Source of the DNA: Flavobacterium cauense R2A-7
GTDB taxonomy: Bacteria > Bacteroidota > Bacteroidia > Flavobacteriales > Flavobacteriaceae
Assembly (NCBI RefSeq): GCF_000498475.1
Contig: NZ_AVBI01000014.1
Span: 186,001 to 250,000, forward strand
Direction of reading: 5' to 3'
DNA: 64,000 nucleotides
Positions 36,201 to 44,997 of this stretch are shown here, piece after piece; position 1 is the stretch's first letter; every line of letters begins with the position of its first letter. The notes beneath the pieces are model-generated. The model made no database searches. It saw nothing but the letters and a program-made list of their open reading frames with translations, and was not told where the DNA came from. The translations under genes and the position numbers were made by a program.

Positions 36201-39200
36201 AATGCATTGGCCAATCCAACGGACAACTGGGGAGGTATCATGCGTTCCATTAATTCAACCAATTTTGAACAGTCCAATGTGGAATACATTCAGTTTTGGA
36301 TGATGGATCCTTATTACGGACAAAACCCTGAAGACACAACACCGGTTACCAACACCGGTAAGTTAACCATAAACTTAGGGGAAATCTCTGAGGATATTTT
36401 AAATGACGGTAGAAAATTGTATGAAAACGGATTGCCGGAAGTAGGCTCTACGTTGCCGACTTACACGACCAACTGGGGTAAAATTCCAGCGGCCCAATCG
36501 TTAATTTATGCTTTTGATTCTAATGAAGGTAACAGAGCTGTGCAGGATTTAGGTTTTAACGGTTTGAGCGATGCAGAAGAAGCGGTTAAATACCCAACAT
36601 TCGCTGCTAGTTCCGACCCTGCTGCAGACAATTATCAATATTATCTTAGTGCCGGCGGTAATGTTATTGAGCGCTATAAAAATTATAATGGAGTTGAAGG
36701 GAATTCCCCGGTATCATTATCCGACACTAATCGAGGTTCTTCAACATTACCCGATGTAGAGGATATTAATCGGGACAATACGATGAATACCATTAATGCT
36801 TATTATAAATTCGAAATCCCGATTACACCTAATCCTGTTATTGGTCAGAATTATGTAGTTGATACGAGGGTTAATGATGCCGTTCCGATTGCAAACGGTA
36901 CCACGAAAGTAAGATGGGTATTGTATAAAATTCCTATTCTAGAAGCAACCGCAGCCAATACGGTAGGATCGATATCCGATTTCCGTTCGATACGTTTTAT
37001 GCGAATGTTCCTTTCGGATTTTCAGGAAGAGTTGACACTGCGTTTTGGTTCTTTGGATTTGGTACGTGGCGAATGGAGACGTTTCCTTTCTTCTATGGAT
37101 AATAATGATCCGGATGTTACCGATGATAATACCGGTTTTGATGTTACGGCATTGAATATTCAGGAAAACGGGAGCAGAAGCCCAATTCCGTATGTGATGC
37201 CTCCGGGAGTTCAACGTGAACAATTAAATAATAATAATTCCATTATCAATCAGAATGAACAGTCACTTTCTTTACGGGTGTATAGTAAAGACGGCTCTCC
37301 TAGCGGTGGTTTGGAAGAGAAAGATGCTCGTGCGGTATTTAAAAATGTGAGTGTAGACATGCGCCAGTTTAAAAAACTGAGAATGTTCCTTCATGCTGAG
37401 TCTCTTGAAACAAGTACCGATCTGCAAAATAATGAAATGGTCGGGTTCATTCGTTTCGGAAATGATTTTACACAAAATTTCTATGAAATTCAGATTCCGC
37501 TGAAACCAACTGCTTTTGGTGAAACCGATCCAGCTAAAATATGGCCTGTTGCTAATGAGATTGATTTGTCCTTGTCTTTGCTGACCCAATTGAAAATATT
37601 AGCCTTGCAAAACAATTTACCGCCGGATGATGATTTGACCGACGGAATTCAATTTGTTAACGAAGACTATCTTGACGGTTCTTTGGCCGGTAAGGAAAAC
37701 TTACTTCGTGTGGGAGTGAAAGGAAATCCGAATTTTGGATTGGTGCGAACGTTGATGGTTGGGGTGCGAAACCGAACCAATCCAGGTAAAACAATTCGTG
37801 GGGAAGTTTGGTTTAACGAACTTCGAATGTCGGATATGGACAATAAAGGCGGTTGGGCTGCCGTAGCCAACATGGATACCAATTTTGCTGATTTTGCCAA
37901 TGTGTCTGCTACCGGAAGGAAATCAACCATCGGTTTCGGAGGACTGGAAGAAGGACCAAACGAAAGAAGCCGTGAAGATGTGTTTCAGTATAATGTGGTT
38001 TCTAACGTAAATGTAGGGAAACTGCTTCCTAAAAAATGGGGCATTACCATACCGTTTAATTATGCCGTTGGTGAAGAAACCATAACCCCAAAATTTGATC
38101 CTTTTTATCAGGATATCGAATTGCAGCAATTGTTGGATGTAACCCAAGATGAAGCAGAGAAGAAAAATATAAAAAACCGAGCGATAGATTATACCAAGCG
38201 TACCAGTATTAATTTTATCGGAGTTAAAAAAGAACGCAGTCAGGATCAGAAACAGCATTTTTATGATCCGGAAAATCTAACGTTGTCGCATTCTTTTAAC
38301 GAGATGCAACACCATGATTTCCAAATACAAAGTTTGGTGGACCAGCAAGTTAAGAGTAGCGCCGATTATGCTTTTGCGTTCAAACCTAAATCGGTTGAAC
38401 CTTTCAAGAATACGAAATTCATGAAGAAAAGCAGCTATTGGAAGATGTTAAGCGATTTTAACTTCAGTTATTTGCCTTCAACAATTTCGTTTTCCACAAA
38501 TGTATTGCGTCAGTATAACAGACAGGAATTCCGTCAGGTAGATGTTGAAGGAATAGGGTTGGATCCATTGTACCGAAGAAATTATTTGTTCAATTACAAT
38601 TACGGATTTAACTATAACCTTACCAAAGCATTGCGTTTTAATTATACGGTGGCAACCAACAATATTGTCCGCAATTATTTTGATGAAAATAAACGACCAA
38701 TCGATGAGCTGACGATTTGGGATGATTACTTTAACATCGGAGAAGCAAACATGCACACCCAGCAATTGGTTGTGAATTACGATTTGCCGATTAACAAAAT
38801 CCCTGCATTGAGTTTTATTAAGTCCAGCTATTCCTATACCAGTGATTACAGTTGGCAACGTTCATCGGATGCCTTATCTTCCATTGATTATAACGGAGTA
38901 AATTATTCTTTGGGGAATACCATCCAGAATGCAGGATCGCATAAGCTGAATACCACGTTCAATATGGATATGCTATATCGTTATGTGGGTATTACAAATA
39001 AAACCAAAAAACAACCGGGGGGCAATGTGAAACCTGCAGCGCCAAAACCGGGGCAGAAGTTAGCGGCTGCACCAACAAATGTGGCGAATGAGCGCGGATT
39101 GTTAACCGAAAGATTGATTGGGTTGGCAACGTCACTCAAAACCCTTCAGATGAATTATACACAAAATGAAGGAACAATGCTTCCGGGTTACCTACAACGT

Positions 39201-40460
39201 GTTGGTTTCCTTGGAACTTCAAAGCCAACAGTCGGATTCGTTTTGGGTAGTCAGGCAGATGTGCGTTATGAAGCGGCGAAAAATGGTTGGTTGACCTATT
39301 ATCCGGAATTCAATCAGAATTTTACTCAGGTTAAAAACAAAACATTAAACGTAACCGGACAGCTGGAATTGTTTCCTGATTTTAAAATAGACATTACAGC
39401 TGATAGAGTGTTGAGTGAGAATTATTCTGAACAATATGATGTTTCTGCTGACGGTCAGTACAACTCCCGTTCGCCATACAACTATGGAAATTATTCCATG
39501 TCAACGGTGTTGATAAAAACGGCATTCAGTCAGAGTGATGAAAACATGTCGGCGGCTTTTAATGACTTCCGAAATAATCGTTTAATCGTGGCTAACAGAT
39601 TAGCAATAGGTAGGGGAATCGATATTAATAACCCGGCCAATATTGATGCTGATGGATTCCCTAAAGGGTACGGAAAGAACAGTCAGGCGGTTTTGCTTCC
39701 GGCGTTCTATGCCGCTTATACGGGCACTGATGCGTCCAACGTAAAAACGGGTCCGTTCCGTGACGTACCTATTCCGAACTGGAATGTAAAATATACCGGA
39801 TTAATGCGATACCAATGGTTTAAAGACAACTTTAAGCGTTTCTCTTTGCAGCATGGGTACCGTGCGTCGTATACGATTAATTCTTTCCGTTCGAATTTTG
39901 AATACGATCGAAATCCGGATCCTGTGGTGGCTTCGGGAACAGTTAATTATCCTGTGAAAACCATCATTTCCAATGTCAATCTGGTGGAACAGTTCAATCC
40001 TTTGGTGCGACTTGATTTTGAGATGAAAAACTCATTCAAGATTTTAGCCGAAATGAAAAAAGACCGTGCGCTTTCGTTAAGTTTTGACAACAACTTGTTG
40101 ACGGAAGTGAAAGGAAATGAATACATCGTGGGATTGGGTTACCGTGTAAAAGATGTTATTTTCAGTACGATTCTGGCTGAGGATCCTTCGGGAGTAATAA
40201 AAAGCGATTTGAATCTGAAAGCCGATGTATCGTTCCGAAACAACAAAACAATTGTGCGTTATCTGGATTATGATAACAATCAGCTGGGTGGCGGACAGAA
40301 TATCTGGTCGATTAAATTCACCGCCGATTATTCCTTCAGTAAAAACTTGACAGCGATTTTCTATTACGATCATTCGTTCTCCAAAGCGGTTATCTCGACC
40401 ACTTTCCCGATAACAAATATACGTTCCGGATTTACGCTGCGATATAACTTTGGAAATTAA
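33222..40460 (+). CDS. sprA: SprA, T9SS outer-membrane translocon/gliding motility protein
   Basis: 2412 residues, similar in size to the F. johnsoniae SprA (36-strand barrel that is the T9SS conducting pore). The frame opens with TTG at 33222, four bases after the ruvA stop. It is the only plausible start, since the signal peptide (FGLTILLLFFGFFLHAQ, about residues 14-31) begins just after it. Conserved opening (VKTGVDLGHLQLGNPQSI; ITEAYTYDP), then SPRNRKSLTFDFDQRISLSLQGKVG, and a barrel-rich C-terminus ending FTLRYNFGN. It exports cargo such as the sorting-domain protein at 6283-6966 and surface adhesins. gcvH-vanZ-deoC-remB follow, as in F. johnsoniae. Confidence 0.97.
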   Translation: MKTQYLKDIFKIDKFGLTILLLFFGFFLHAQVDEEVKDSVKTGVDLGHLQLGNPQSITEAYTYDPASDRYIYTKTFDGFNINYPIILTPREYEELLTRESMRDYFQKKLDAIDGKKAGAEEAKKDLLPRYYVNSGLFETIFGGNTIDVKPTGSVEMDLGIRFTKQDNPSFSPRNRKSLTFDFDQRISLSLQGKVGTRLMVNANYDTQSTFAFQNLIKLEYTPTEDDIIKKIEVGNVSFPLNSSLIRGAQSLFGAKMQLQFGKTTITGVFSEQKSQTKSVTAQGGGTLQDFELFALDYDTDRHYFLSQYFRNKYDEAMKTYPIISSRAQITRIEVWITNKQNRINTADNNLRNIIALQDLGEGQLTDADGVDITASTVGVHNQGLANFYNGSQFNNPSDNSNNLFDPALIGIAPGLLNGAIRDVATASNGFNAPVAAIEGKDYTKLENARKLSPSDYTYHPQLGYISLNQRLANDEVLAVAYQYTIGDKIYQVGEFGTDGVDATDVSSGIPTTQSLVLKMLKSNLNNIDQPVWNLMMKNIYQIPGAYQLSREDFRFNIVYTDPSPLNYINLVAPLPSPDLVTSTPLLKVFNLDKLNYTNDPQEGGDGFFDFIPGMTIDPQNGRIIFTTVEPFGKLLFNKLRTSPFEDYNEANTTNTFNDNQKKYVFRNLYKKTQALALQDSEKNKFQLKGKFKSTGGDGISIGAFNVPQGSVVVSAGGRVLVEGVDYTVDYQRGRVQILDPSLSTTPIEVSVENNSVFGQQTRRFYGLNVEHKFSDKFQLSGTFLRMSEKPFTQKSNYGQESVNNTIVGLNGNFSTEVPFFTRMVNKLPNLDTDVPSNLSFRGEIAYLMPGNSKNDRFNGESTIYIDDFEGSQSTIDMRAPQAWSLASTPLEGNLDGVPGEATPPSDDLSVGYKRAKLSWYTVDPIFYVDSQRPDGISEADLRSNRVRRIYSDELYPNTDIAQGQTTVVSTLDMTYYPTERGPYNFSPLANPVTNALANPTDNWGGIMRSINSTNFEQSNVEYIQFWMMDPYYGQNPEDTTPVTNTGKLTINLGEISEDILNDGRKLYENGLPEVGSTLPTYTTNWGKIPAAQSLIYAFDSNEGNRAVQDLGFNGLSDAEEAVKYPTFAASSDPAADNYQYYLSAGGNVIERYKNYNGVEGNSPVSLSDTNRGSSTLPDVEDINRDNTMNTINAYYKFEIPITPNPVIGQNYVVDTRVNDAVPIANGTTKVRWVLYKIPILEATAANTVGSISDFRSIRFMRMFLSDFQEELTLRFGSLDLVRGEWRRFLSSMDNNDPDVTDDNTGFDVTALNIQENGSRSPIPYVMPPGVQREQLNNNNSIINQNEQSLSLRVYSKDGSPSGGLEEKDARAVFKNVSVDMRQFKKLRMFLHAESLETSTDLQNNEMVGFIRFGNDFTQNFYEIQIPLKPTAFGETDPAKIWPVANEIDLSLSLLTQLKILALQNNLPPDDDLTDGIQFVNEDYLDGSLAGKENLLRVGVKGNPNFGLVRTLMVGVRNRTNPGKTIRGEVWFNELRMSDMDNKGGWAAVANMDTNFADFANVSATGRKSTIGFGGLEEGPNERSREDVFQYNVVSNVNVGKLLPKKWGITIPFNYAVGEETITPKFDPFYQDIELQQLLDVTQDEAEKKNIKNRAIDYTKRTSINFIGVKKERSQDQKQHFYDPENLTLSHSFNEMQHHDFQIQSLVDQQVKSSADYAFAFKPKSVEPFKNTKFMKKSSYWKMLSDFNFSYLPSTISFSTNVLRQYNRQEFRQVDVEGIGLDPLYRRNYLFNYNYGFNYNLTKALRFNYTVATNNIVRNYFDENKRPIDELTIWDDYFNIGEANMHTQQLVVNYDLPINKIPALSFIKSSYSYTSDYSWQRSSDALSSIDYNGVNYSLGNTIQNAGSHKLNTTFNMDMLYRYVGITNKTKKQPGGNVKPAAPKPGQKLAAAPTNVANERGLLTERLIGLATSLKTLQMNYTQNEGTMLPGYLQRVGFLGTSKPTVGFVLGSQADVRYEAAKNGWLTYYPEFNQNFTQVKNKTLNVTGQLELFPDFKIDITADRVLSENYSEQYDVSADGQYNSRSPYNYGNYSMSTVLIKTAFSQSDENMSAAFNDFRNNRLIVANRLAIGRGIDINNPANIDADGFPKGYGKNSQAVLLPAFYAAYTGTDASNVKTGPFRDVPIPNWNVKYTGLMRYQWFKDNFKRFSLQHGYRASYTINSFRSNFEYDRNPDPVVASGTVNYPVKTIISNVNLVEQFNPLVRLDFEMKNSFKILAEMKKDRALSLSFDNNLLTEVKGNEYIVGLGYRVKDVIFSTILAEDPSGVIKSDLNLKADVSFRNNKTIVRYLDYDNNQLGGGQNIWSIKFTADYSFSKNLTAIFYYDHSFSKAVISTTFPITNIRSGFTLRYNFGN

Positions 40461-40494
40461 GGGAAAAACATTTTATAGTTACCCCGAATAAATA

Positions 40495-40502
40495 TACATT
40501 TG
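40495..40502 (+). promoter_or_regulatory. Probable promoter -7 element of gcvH
   Basis: TACATTTG (TAnnTTTG), 19 bases before ATG 40522. Confidence 0.5.
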
Positions 40503-40521
40503 TCGAATAAAAATAAACACA

Positions 40522-40902
40522 ATGAACATACCAGCTAATTTAAAGTACACAAAAGACCACGAATGGGTAAGCCTTGATGGCGATATTGCAACTGTAGGAA
40601 TTACAGATTTTGCGCAAAAAGAACTAGGAGATATTGTTTATGTTGAAGTGGAAACATTAGATCAGACTTTAGCAAAAGATGAGGTTTTCGGAACTGTTGA
40701 AGCTGTGAAAACGGTTTCTGATTTGTTTTTACCGCTTTCCGGTGAAATAATCGAATTTAATGAAGAATTGGAAACTACTCCTGAAGCAGTAAATTCAGAT
40801 CCTTACGGAGCAGGCTGGATGGTAAAAGTTAAAATTTCCGATGCATCGGAAATTGACGCATTGTTATCAGCGGACGCATACAAAGAATTAATTGGAGCAT
40901 AA
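40522..40902 (+). CDS. gcvH: Glycine cleavage system H protein
   Basis: 126 residues. GcvH carries the lipoyl-lysine arm between the P, T and L proteins in glycine breakdown. The attachment Lys is in [20 protein letters not shown], and the Tyr/Lys-rich N-terminal KYTKDHEWV is conserved. Other gcv genes are not in this window. Its last codons overlap the start of the VanZ-like gene by 11 bases. Confidence 0.97.
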   Translation: MNIPANLKYTKDHEWVSLDGDIATVGITDFAQKELGDIVYVEVETLDQTLAKDEVFGTVEAVKTVSDLFLPLSGEIIEFNEELETTPEAVNSDPYGAGWMVKVKISDASEIDALLSADAYKELIGA

Positions 40903-41290
40903 GAAGAATTTTTTTTTAGCGGTTTTTTGGACCATTGGAATCACGGTAGCTTGTCTGATAAGCATAAGTGAAGTCCCTAATATTTCCATTGCCGGTAAAG
41001 ACAAATCAGTGCATTCGTTTTTTTATTTTGTTTTTTCTGTTTTGTGGTTTTTGTTTTTAACAAAAGAAATGCCGCATTGGAGTTTTGTAAAAAAAGCAGT
41101 TCTTATTCTTTTTTCCGCGCTGGTTTACGGTGCAATCATTGAAGGATGTCAAGAACTCTTTACGGCTTCAAGGAAAGCAGATGTTTACGATGTGGCGGCA
41201 AATGTTTCAGGAAGTATACTGGCCATTTTAGTCTTGCGCATCACGGAAAATATCCGAAAGCGAAAAGCAATTAAAAATAGTAGTAAATAA
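40892..41290 (+). CDS. VanZ-family membrane protein
   Basis: 132 residues read from TTG 40892, overlapping gcvH by 11 bases; no ATG is available upstream without leaving the frame. Four transmembrane segments are visible (about 8-25, 42-58, 68-86 and 105-125). The VanZ-like core includes [17 protein letters not shown] (conserved Lys-x-x-His-x-x-x-Phe/Tyr) and the Glu-containing [18 protein letters not shown]. VanZ of Enterococcus gives low-level teicoplanin resistance; in most bacteria the function is unknown. Conserved gene order in this locus with sprA and deoC/remB is the main context. Confidence 0.85.
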   Translation: MEHKKNFFLAVFWTIGITVACLISISEVPNISIAGKDKSVHSFFYFVFSVLWFLFLTKEMPHWSFVKKAVLILFSALVYGAIIEGCQELFTASRKADVYDVAANVSGSILAILVLRITENIRKRKAIKNSSK

Positions 41291-41293
41291 ATC

Positions 41294-41317
41294 TCCCACT
41301 TCGGTGGGATTTTTTTA
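41294..41317 (+). terminator. Intrinsic terminator after the VanZ-like gene
   Basis: The short stem 41294-41299/41304-41309 has a TTCG loop and is followed by a long T run. It lies only 11 bases before the deoC ATG. Confidence 0.8.
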
Positions 41318-41327
41318 TTTTTATCCC

Positions 41328-42071
41328 ATGGATATAAGACAATATTTAGACTCAACGTATTTAAAAACAGCAGCACAAGCCGGTTTAACAAAAGCGGAAA
41401 ATACAGCTGTGGTAAAAGGTTTTGTTCAGGAAGCAATCGACGAAAAATTCAAACTCATCATGATTCGCCCGGACATGGTGGAAATGGCCAGGGAAATAAT
41501 TAACGCGGCCAATTCTAAAGTTACTATTGGAACCGTGATTGATTTTCCAAACGGAAACAGCACATTGGAAGAAAAGCTAAAGGAAGCGGCTCAGGCCATT
41601 GAAGATGGGGCTGATGATTTGGATTATGTGGTGGATTATGAAGCGTTCAAAGCCGGCGAGATTGATCTGGTAAAGAAACAAGTTCTTGAAGGTACCCGTT
41701 TGGGGCTTGCCCATAATAAAATAGTAAAGTGGATTATTGAGGTGGCTGCTTTAAATGAGCATCAGATTGTGCAGCTTTCCGCCTTAATTAAAAATGTGGT
41801 AATGGCTCATTTCAAGGAAGATCAATATGCAAATGTTTTTGTAAAATCGTCTACCGGTTTTTATCAAACACAAGGAGGGTTGCCCAATGGTGCTACCGTA
41901 CCTGCAATTAAATTAATGATTGAAAATTCGTTTCCGTTACCGGTTAAAGCGGCTGGCGGCGTTCGAACCTATGATGAAGCATTAGAGATGATTGCTCTGG
42001 GAGTGAAACGAATCGGGACGTCTTCTGCAAAGGCAATTGCCAATGGTGAGATTTCCAAAAACGAATACTAG
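41328..42071 (+). CDS. deoC: Deoxyribose-phosphate aldolase DeoC
   Basis: 247 residues from ATG 41328; the in-frame start at 41304 would lie inside the preceding terminator. DeoC cleaves 2-deoxyribose 5-phosphate to glyceraldehyde 3-phosphate and acetaldehyde. The TIM-barrel motifs include YLDSTYLK (start), VIDFPNG, the Schiff-base Lys in FVKSSTGF and the second Lys in VKAAGGVRTYDEAL, so the active site is complete. It starts just after a terminator and precedes remB by 64 bases. Confidence 0.96.
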   Translation: MDIRQYLDSTYLKTAAQAGLTKAENTAVVKGFVQEAIDEKFKLIMIRPDMVEMAREIINAANSKVTIGTVIDFPNGNSTLEEKLKEAAQAIEDGADDLDYVVDYEAFKAGEIDLVKKQVLEGTRLGLAHNKIVKWIIEVAALNEHQIVQLSALIKNVVMAHFKEDQYANVFVKSSTGFYQTQGGLPNGATVPAIKLMIENSFPLPVKAAGGVRTYDEALEMIALGVKRIGTSSAKAIANGEISKNEY

Positions 42072-42135
42072 AACATACATTACGAAAGGGATTGCAGCGC
42101 ACTGTAAATGTATGGACAAGCAATAAAAACAGAAC

Positions 42136-44277
42136 ATGAGATATTTAGTAGCGTTATTTTTTTTCTTCGGCTTTTGCCAAATGAGTAGGTCGCAAACCAA
42201 TCTGGTGGAGCAGTTTCCTGTTTTTCCCGATTGTAAAGTGGCAACCACGAATCAGCAGGAAGCTTGTTTTTACAATCAACTTCAGGATTTTATTTATAAC
42301 AATTTTAAAGTACCCCAAGTTGTTGCGGAAAAGAAATACAAAGGAGGCGTTATCGCGTTATTCGAAGTGGACACTACAGGGGCTTTTAAAGTAATGTATG
42401 TTGATGCGGCTTTTCCGGAACTTGTTGATGAAACCAAACGTGTTTTTTCGCAATTGCCTAAAGTGGAGCCTTCCCAATATGCCGGAAAACCTACGTATTC
42501 AAAATATTCGGTTAAAATAGCCATTCCATTGGTAAAACCGCAGCCTTTCGGAGCAGAAGCGGTAGTTGAAAATGTTATGAAAAACAATACGATTGATCCC
42601 AATTCCGAGTCTAAGGAATTTGAGAAAATCGTGTATAAAAAATTCGAAAATCCGCAATTCAAGAGTCATCTTAACATTCCTTTTTCCCATAATAATTACG
42701 GAGTGTTTGATGCGCCCATGAATCAGGTAGGAACCAACAATCACACGGCGTCAAAACCGTATTCCTATGCGGAGGTTTCCCGATATTATGATTTGAATGG
42801 CGTGTATAAGAAGAACATGCTGAATAAAAGCTCGTGGTTTGGTCGTAAAATATGGAATGAAAATACGGTGGCCATTCAGGGAGAACAGTATTGGTTTACC
42901 ATGAATCCGATTTTCGATTTCCGTCTGGGGAAAGATTTCAGCAGTAAAACGGTTAACAGTACATTCGTAAACACACGAGGAATTCAGATTCAAGGTGGTT
43001 TGGGGGAACAGTTGTTCTTTTCAACTTCCATTTTTGAAAGTCAGGGACGTTTTGCTGATTATTATAATAATTATGCAAATTCGATTCGTCCTTCAGGTGG
43101 AAATCCGGCCATTATTCCTGGAATCGGAATCGCTAAAGAATTCAAAACTGATGCTTATGATTTTCCATCAGCGGAGGCAAATATAACCTACGTACCCAGT
43201 AAGATGATTAATCTTCAGTTGGGGTACGGCAGAAATTTTATTGGTGATGGGTATCGTTCTTTATTAACGAGTGATGCGGCCAGTCCGTACCCGTTTTTCA
43301 AAATCAACACCACTTTCTGGAAAATTAAATACACCAACACCTATATGTGGCTGAAAGATGTTCGTGATACTGTAACCGTTGACGGCACCTACGCGTCCAA
43401 ATACATGGCAAATCATTATTTGAGTTGGAATGCTTCAAAACGTTTGAATATCGGGTTATTCGAGTCGGTAATCTGGACTAATACCAACAATAGAGGCTTC
43501 GATATGAACTTTGTCAATCCAATTATTTTTTATCGAACGGTCGAGTTTGCTTCTTCTTCCCGAAGCGGTAACGCAACATTGGGTCTTACCTCAAAATACA
43601 AATGGAACAGTAAAGTAAATCTGTACGGCCAGTTTTTGTTGGATGAATTTTCATTGGGCGACATGAAAGGCGGTAACCAAAGCTGGAAAAATAAATTCGG
43701 ATATCAATTGGGGGCAAAATATTACGACGCATTTAAGATCAAAAACTTATTGCTTCAGGCGGAGTACAACCATGTACGCCCTTATGTGTATTCCCATAGT
43801 AGGGCCATTACCAATTACGCCCATAACAACCAGAGTATGGGTCATTTATGGGGTGCTAACTTCCGTGAATTTGTAGCTATTGGGCGTTATTATAAAGGAA
43901 GGTTGTTTGCCGATGCAAAACTGGTTTACGGGATTAAAGGATTTGATTATGCGAAATCTATAGATCCAGAAAATAATCCAATTCCTAATTCTAATTATGG
44001 TGGTGATATTTATCGCGAATATGATGTTGAGCGTTATTCGGACACCGGGGTGAAAGTTGGACAAGGAAACAAAACAACCATCATGATTGCCGATTTGCAG
44101 GCTGGATATGTGGTAAATCCGACGATGAATCTGAAGGTATTTGGAAATCTGATTTACCGTAATTTCGATCCTACCAAAGAAGTGGCATCTGCAACTTTAA
44201 ATATTCAGAAGTCTAATACCGTGTGGTTTTCTATTGGACTTCGTTCCGACCTATTTAACTGGTATTATGATTTTTAG
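42136..44277 (+). CDS. remB: Gliding motility outer-membrane protein RemB
   Basis: 713 residues with signal peptide (about 1-20, ending SRSQ). In F. johnsoniae remB lies in the same order after sprA, gcvH, a VanZ gene and deoC, which supports the name. Residues about 65-130 (GGVIALFEVDTTGAFKVMYV; FSQLPKVEPSQYAGKPTYS) look like a TonB C-terminal domain, with conserved Gly, Asp-x-x-Gly and Pro positions. The rest (about 150-713) is rich in aromatic beta-strands such as GRNFIGDGYRSLL and resembles an outer-membrane beta-barrel, ending in aromatic Phe (LFNWYYDF). RemB assists gliding and surface transport in F. johnsoniae; its mechanism is open. Confidence 0.82.
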   Translation: MRYLVALFFFFGFCQMSRSQTNLVEQFPVFPDCKVATTNQQEACFYNQLQDFIYNNFKVPQVVAEKKYKGGVIALFEVDTTGAFKVMYVDAAFPELVDETKRVFSQLPKVEPSQYAGKPTYSKYSVKIAIPLVKPQPFGAEAVVENVMKNNTIDPNSESKEFEKIVYKKFENPQFKSHLNIPFSHNNYGVFDAPMNQVGTNNHTASKPYSYAEVSRYYDLNGVYKKNMLNKSSWFGRKIWNENTVAIQGEQYWFTMNPIFDFRLGKDFSSKTVNSTFVNTRGIQIQGGLGEQLFFSTSIFESQGRFADYYNNYANSIRPSGGNPAIIPGIGIAKEFKTDAYDFPSAEANITYVPSKMINLQLGYGRNFIGDGYRSLLTSDAASPYPFFKINTTFWKIKYTNTYMWLKDVRDTVTVDGTYASKYMANHYLSWNASKRLNIGLFESVIWTNTNNRGFDMNFVNPIIFYRTVEFASSSRSGNATLGLTSKYKWNSKVNLYGQFLLDEFSLGDMKGGNQSWKNKFGYQLGAKYYDAFKIKNLLLQAEYNHVRPYVYSHSRAITNYAHNNQSMGHLWGANFREFVAIGRYYKGRLFADAKLVYGIKGFDYAKSIDPENNPIPNSNYGGDIYREYDVERYSDTGVKVGQGNKTTIMIADLQAGYVVNPTMNLKVFGNLIYRNFDPTKEVASATLNIQKSNTVWFSIGLRSDLFNWYYDF

Positions 44278-44332
44278 CGGTATTTAAGAAAATATTTCGT
44301 ACATTTAAAAATCAACTAAAAAAAATAAGTGT

Positions 44333-44873
44333 ATGGGAATTTTAAAAAAAACTACTATTGTTCGTTGTTGCAGTACTTGCAATTTTGTTAATCGCTGGTT
44401 TGTTTCTTAAAAAAGATTATGCGGTTGAAAAGGAAGTTGTGATTCATCGTTCGCAAGACGATGTATTTCATTATTTAAAAATGGTGAAAAATCAGGACAA
44501 CTTCAGTGTTTGGAATAAAAAAGATCCGAATGCTAAAAAGGAATACAAAGGGACTGATGGCCAGGTAGGTTTTATTGCATCCTGGGAAAGTACCAATAAA
44601 GAAGTGGGAAAAGGGGAGCAGGAAATAGTCGGTATAGATGAGAATAAGCGCATTGATTTTAAACTGAGATTCAAAGAACCTTTCGAGGCCGAAGACAATG
44701 CCTACTTTATTACTGAAAAAACCGGGCTTTATGAAACAAAGGTAAAATGGGGTTTCAAAGGGCATATGAATTATCCGATGAATCTTATGTTGCTCACTTT
44801 TGATATGGATAAGGAAGTTGGGGGCGCTTTGCAAACCGGACTTGAAAATTTAAAAACAATTTTAGAAGAATAA
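44333..44873 (+). CDS. SRPBCC (polyketide cyclase-like) protein with frameshift at an A8 tract
   Basis: The best reading begins at ATG 44333 (MGILKK) and needs the loss of one A in the tract 44344-44351 to continue as LLLFVVAVLAILLI, a membrane anchor. As written, that ATG frame ends after about 26 codons, while the main frame is open only from TTG 44358. The main frame (171 residues) gives a START/Bet v1-like fold: EVVIHRSQDDVFHYLKMVKN at the start, WEST in the middle, WGFKGHMNYPMNLMLL near the end. Function unknown; such proteins bind hydrophobic ligands. A terminator follows. The indel could be a sequencing error, a phase-variable tract or a real mutation. Confidence 0.7.
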
Positions 44874-44877
44874 TTGG

Positions 44878-44907
44878 AAAAGGCAGACGAAAGTTTGCCT
44901 TTTTTGT
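44878..44907 (+). terminator. Intrinsic terminator after the SRPBCC gene
   Basis: The stem 44880-44888/44893-44901 (one G-T pair) has a GAAA loop and is followed by T. Confidence 0.85.
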
Positions 44908-44944
44908 TAAAACTGAAGATGGTTTTTGATTTTAAGAGATTGCT

Positions 44945-44976
44945 TTTGAGTTAATATAAAAATTGAAGTATATTTG
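44945..44976 (+). promoter_or_regulatory. Promoter of the ctaB-oxidase assembly operon
   Basis: TTTG (44945-44948) and TATATTTG (44969-44976) are 20 bases apart, the best full Bacteroidota promoter in this window; GCGCACC follows. ATG 44998 lies 22 bases on. Confidence 0.75.
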
Positions 44977-44997
44977 CGCACCGTTTATGGGACTTAA

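Noticed and set aside
33222..40460. Many short ORFs on both strands within sprA (for example 36939-37223 and 37923-38258)
   Set aside because: All are frame shadows inside one continuous 2412-residue reading frame.
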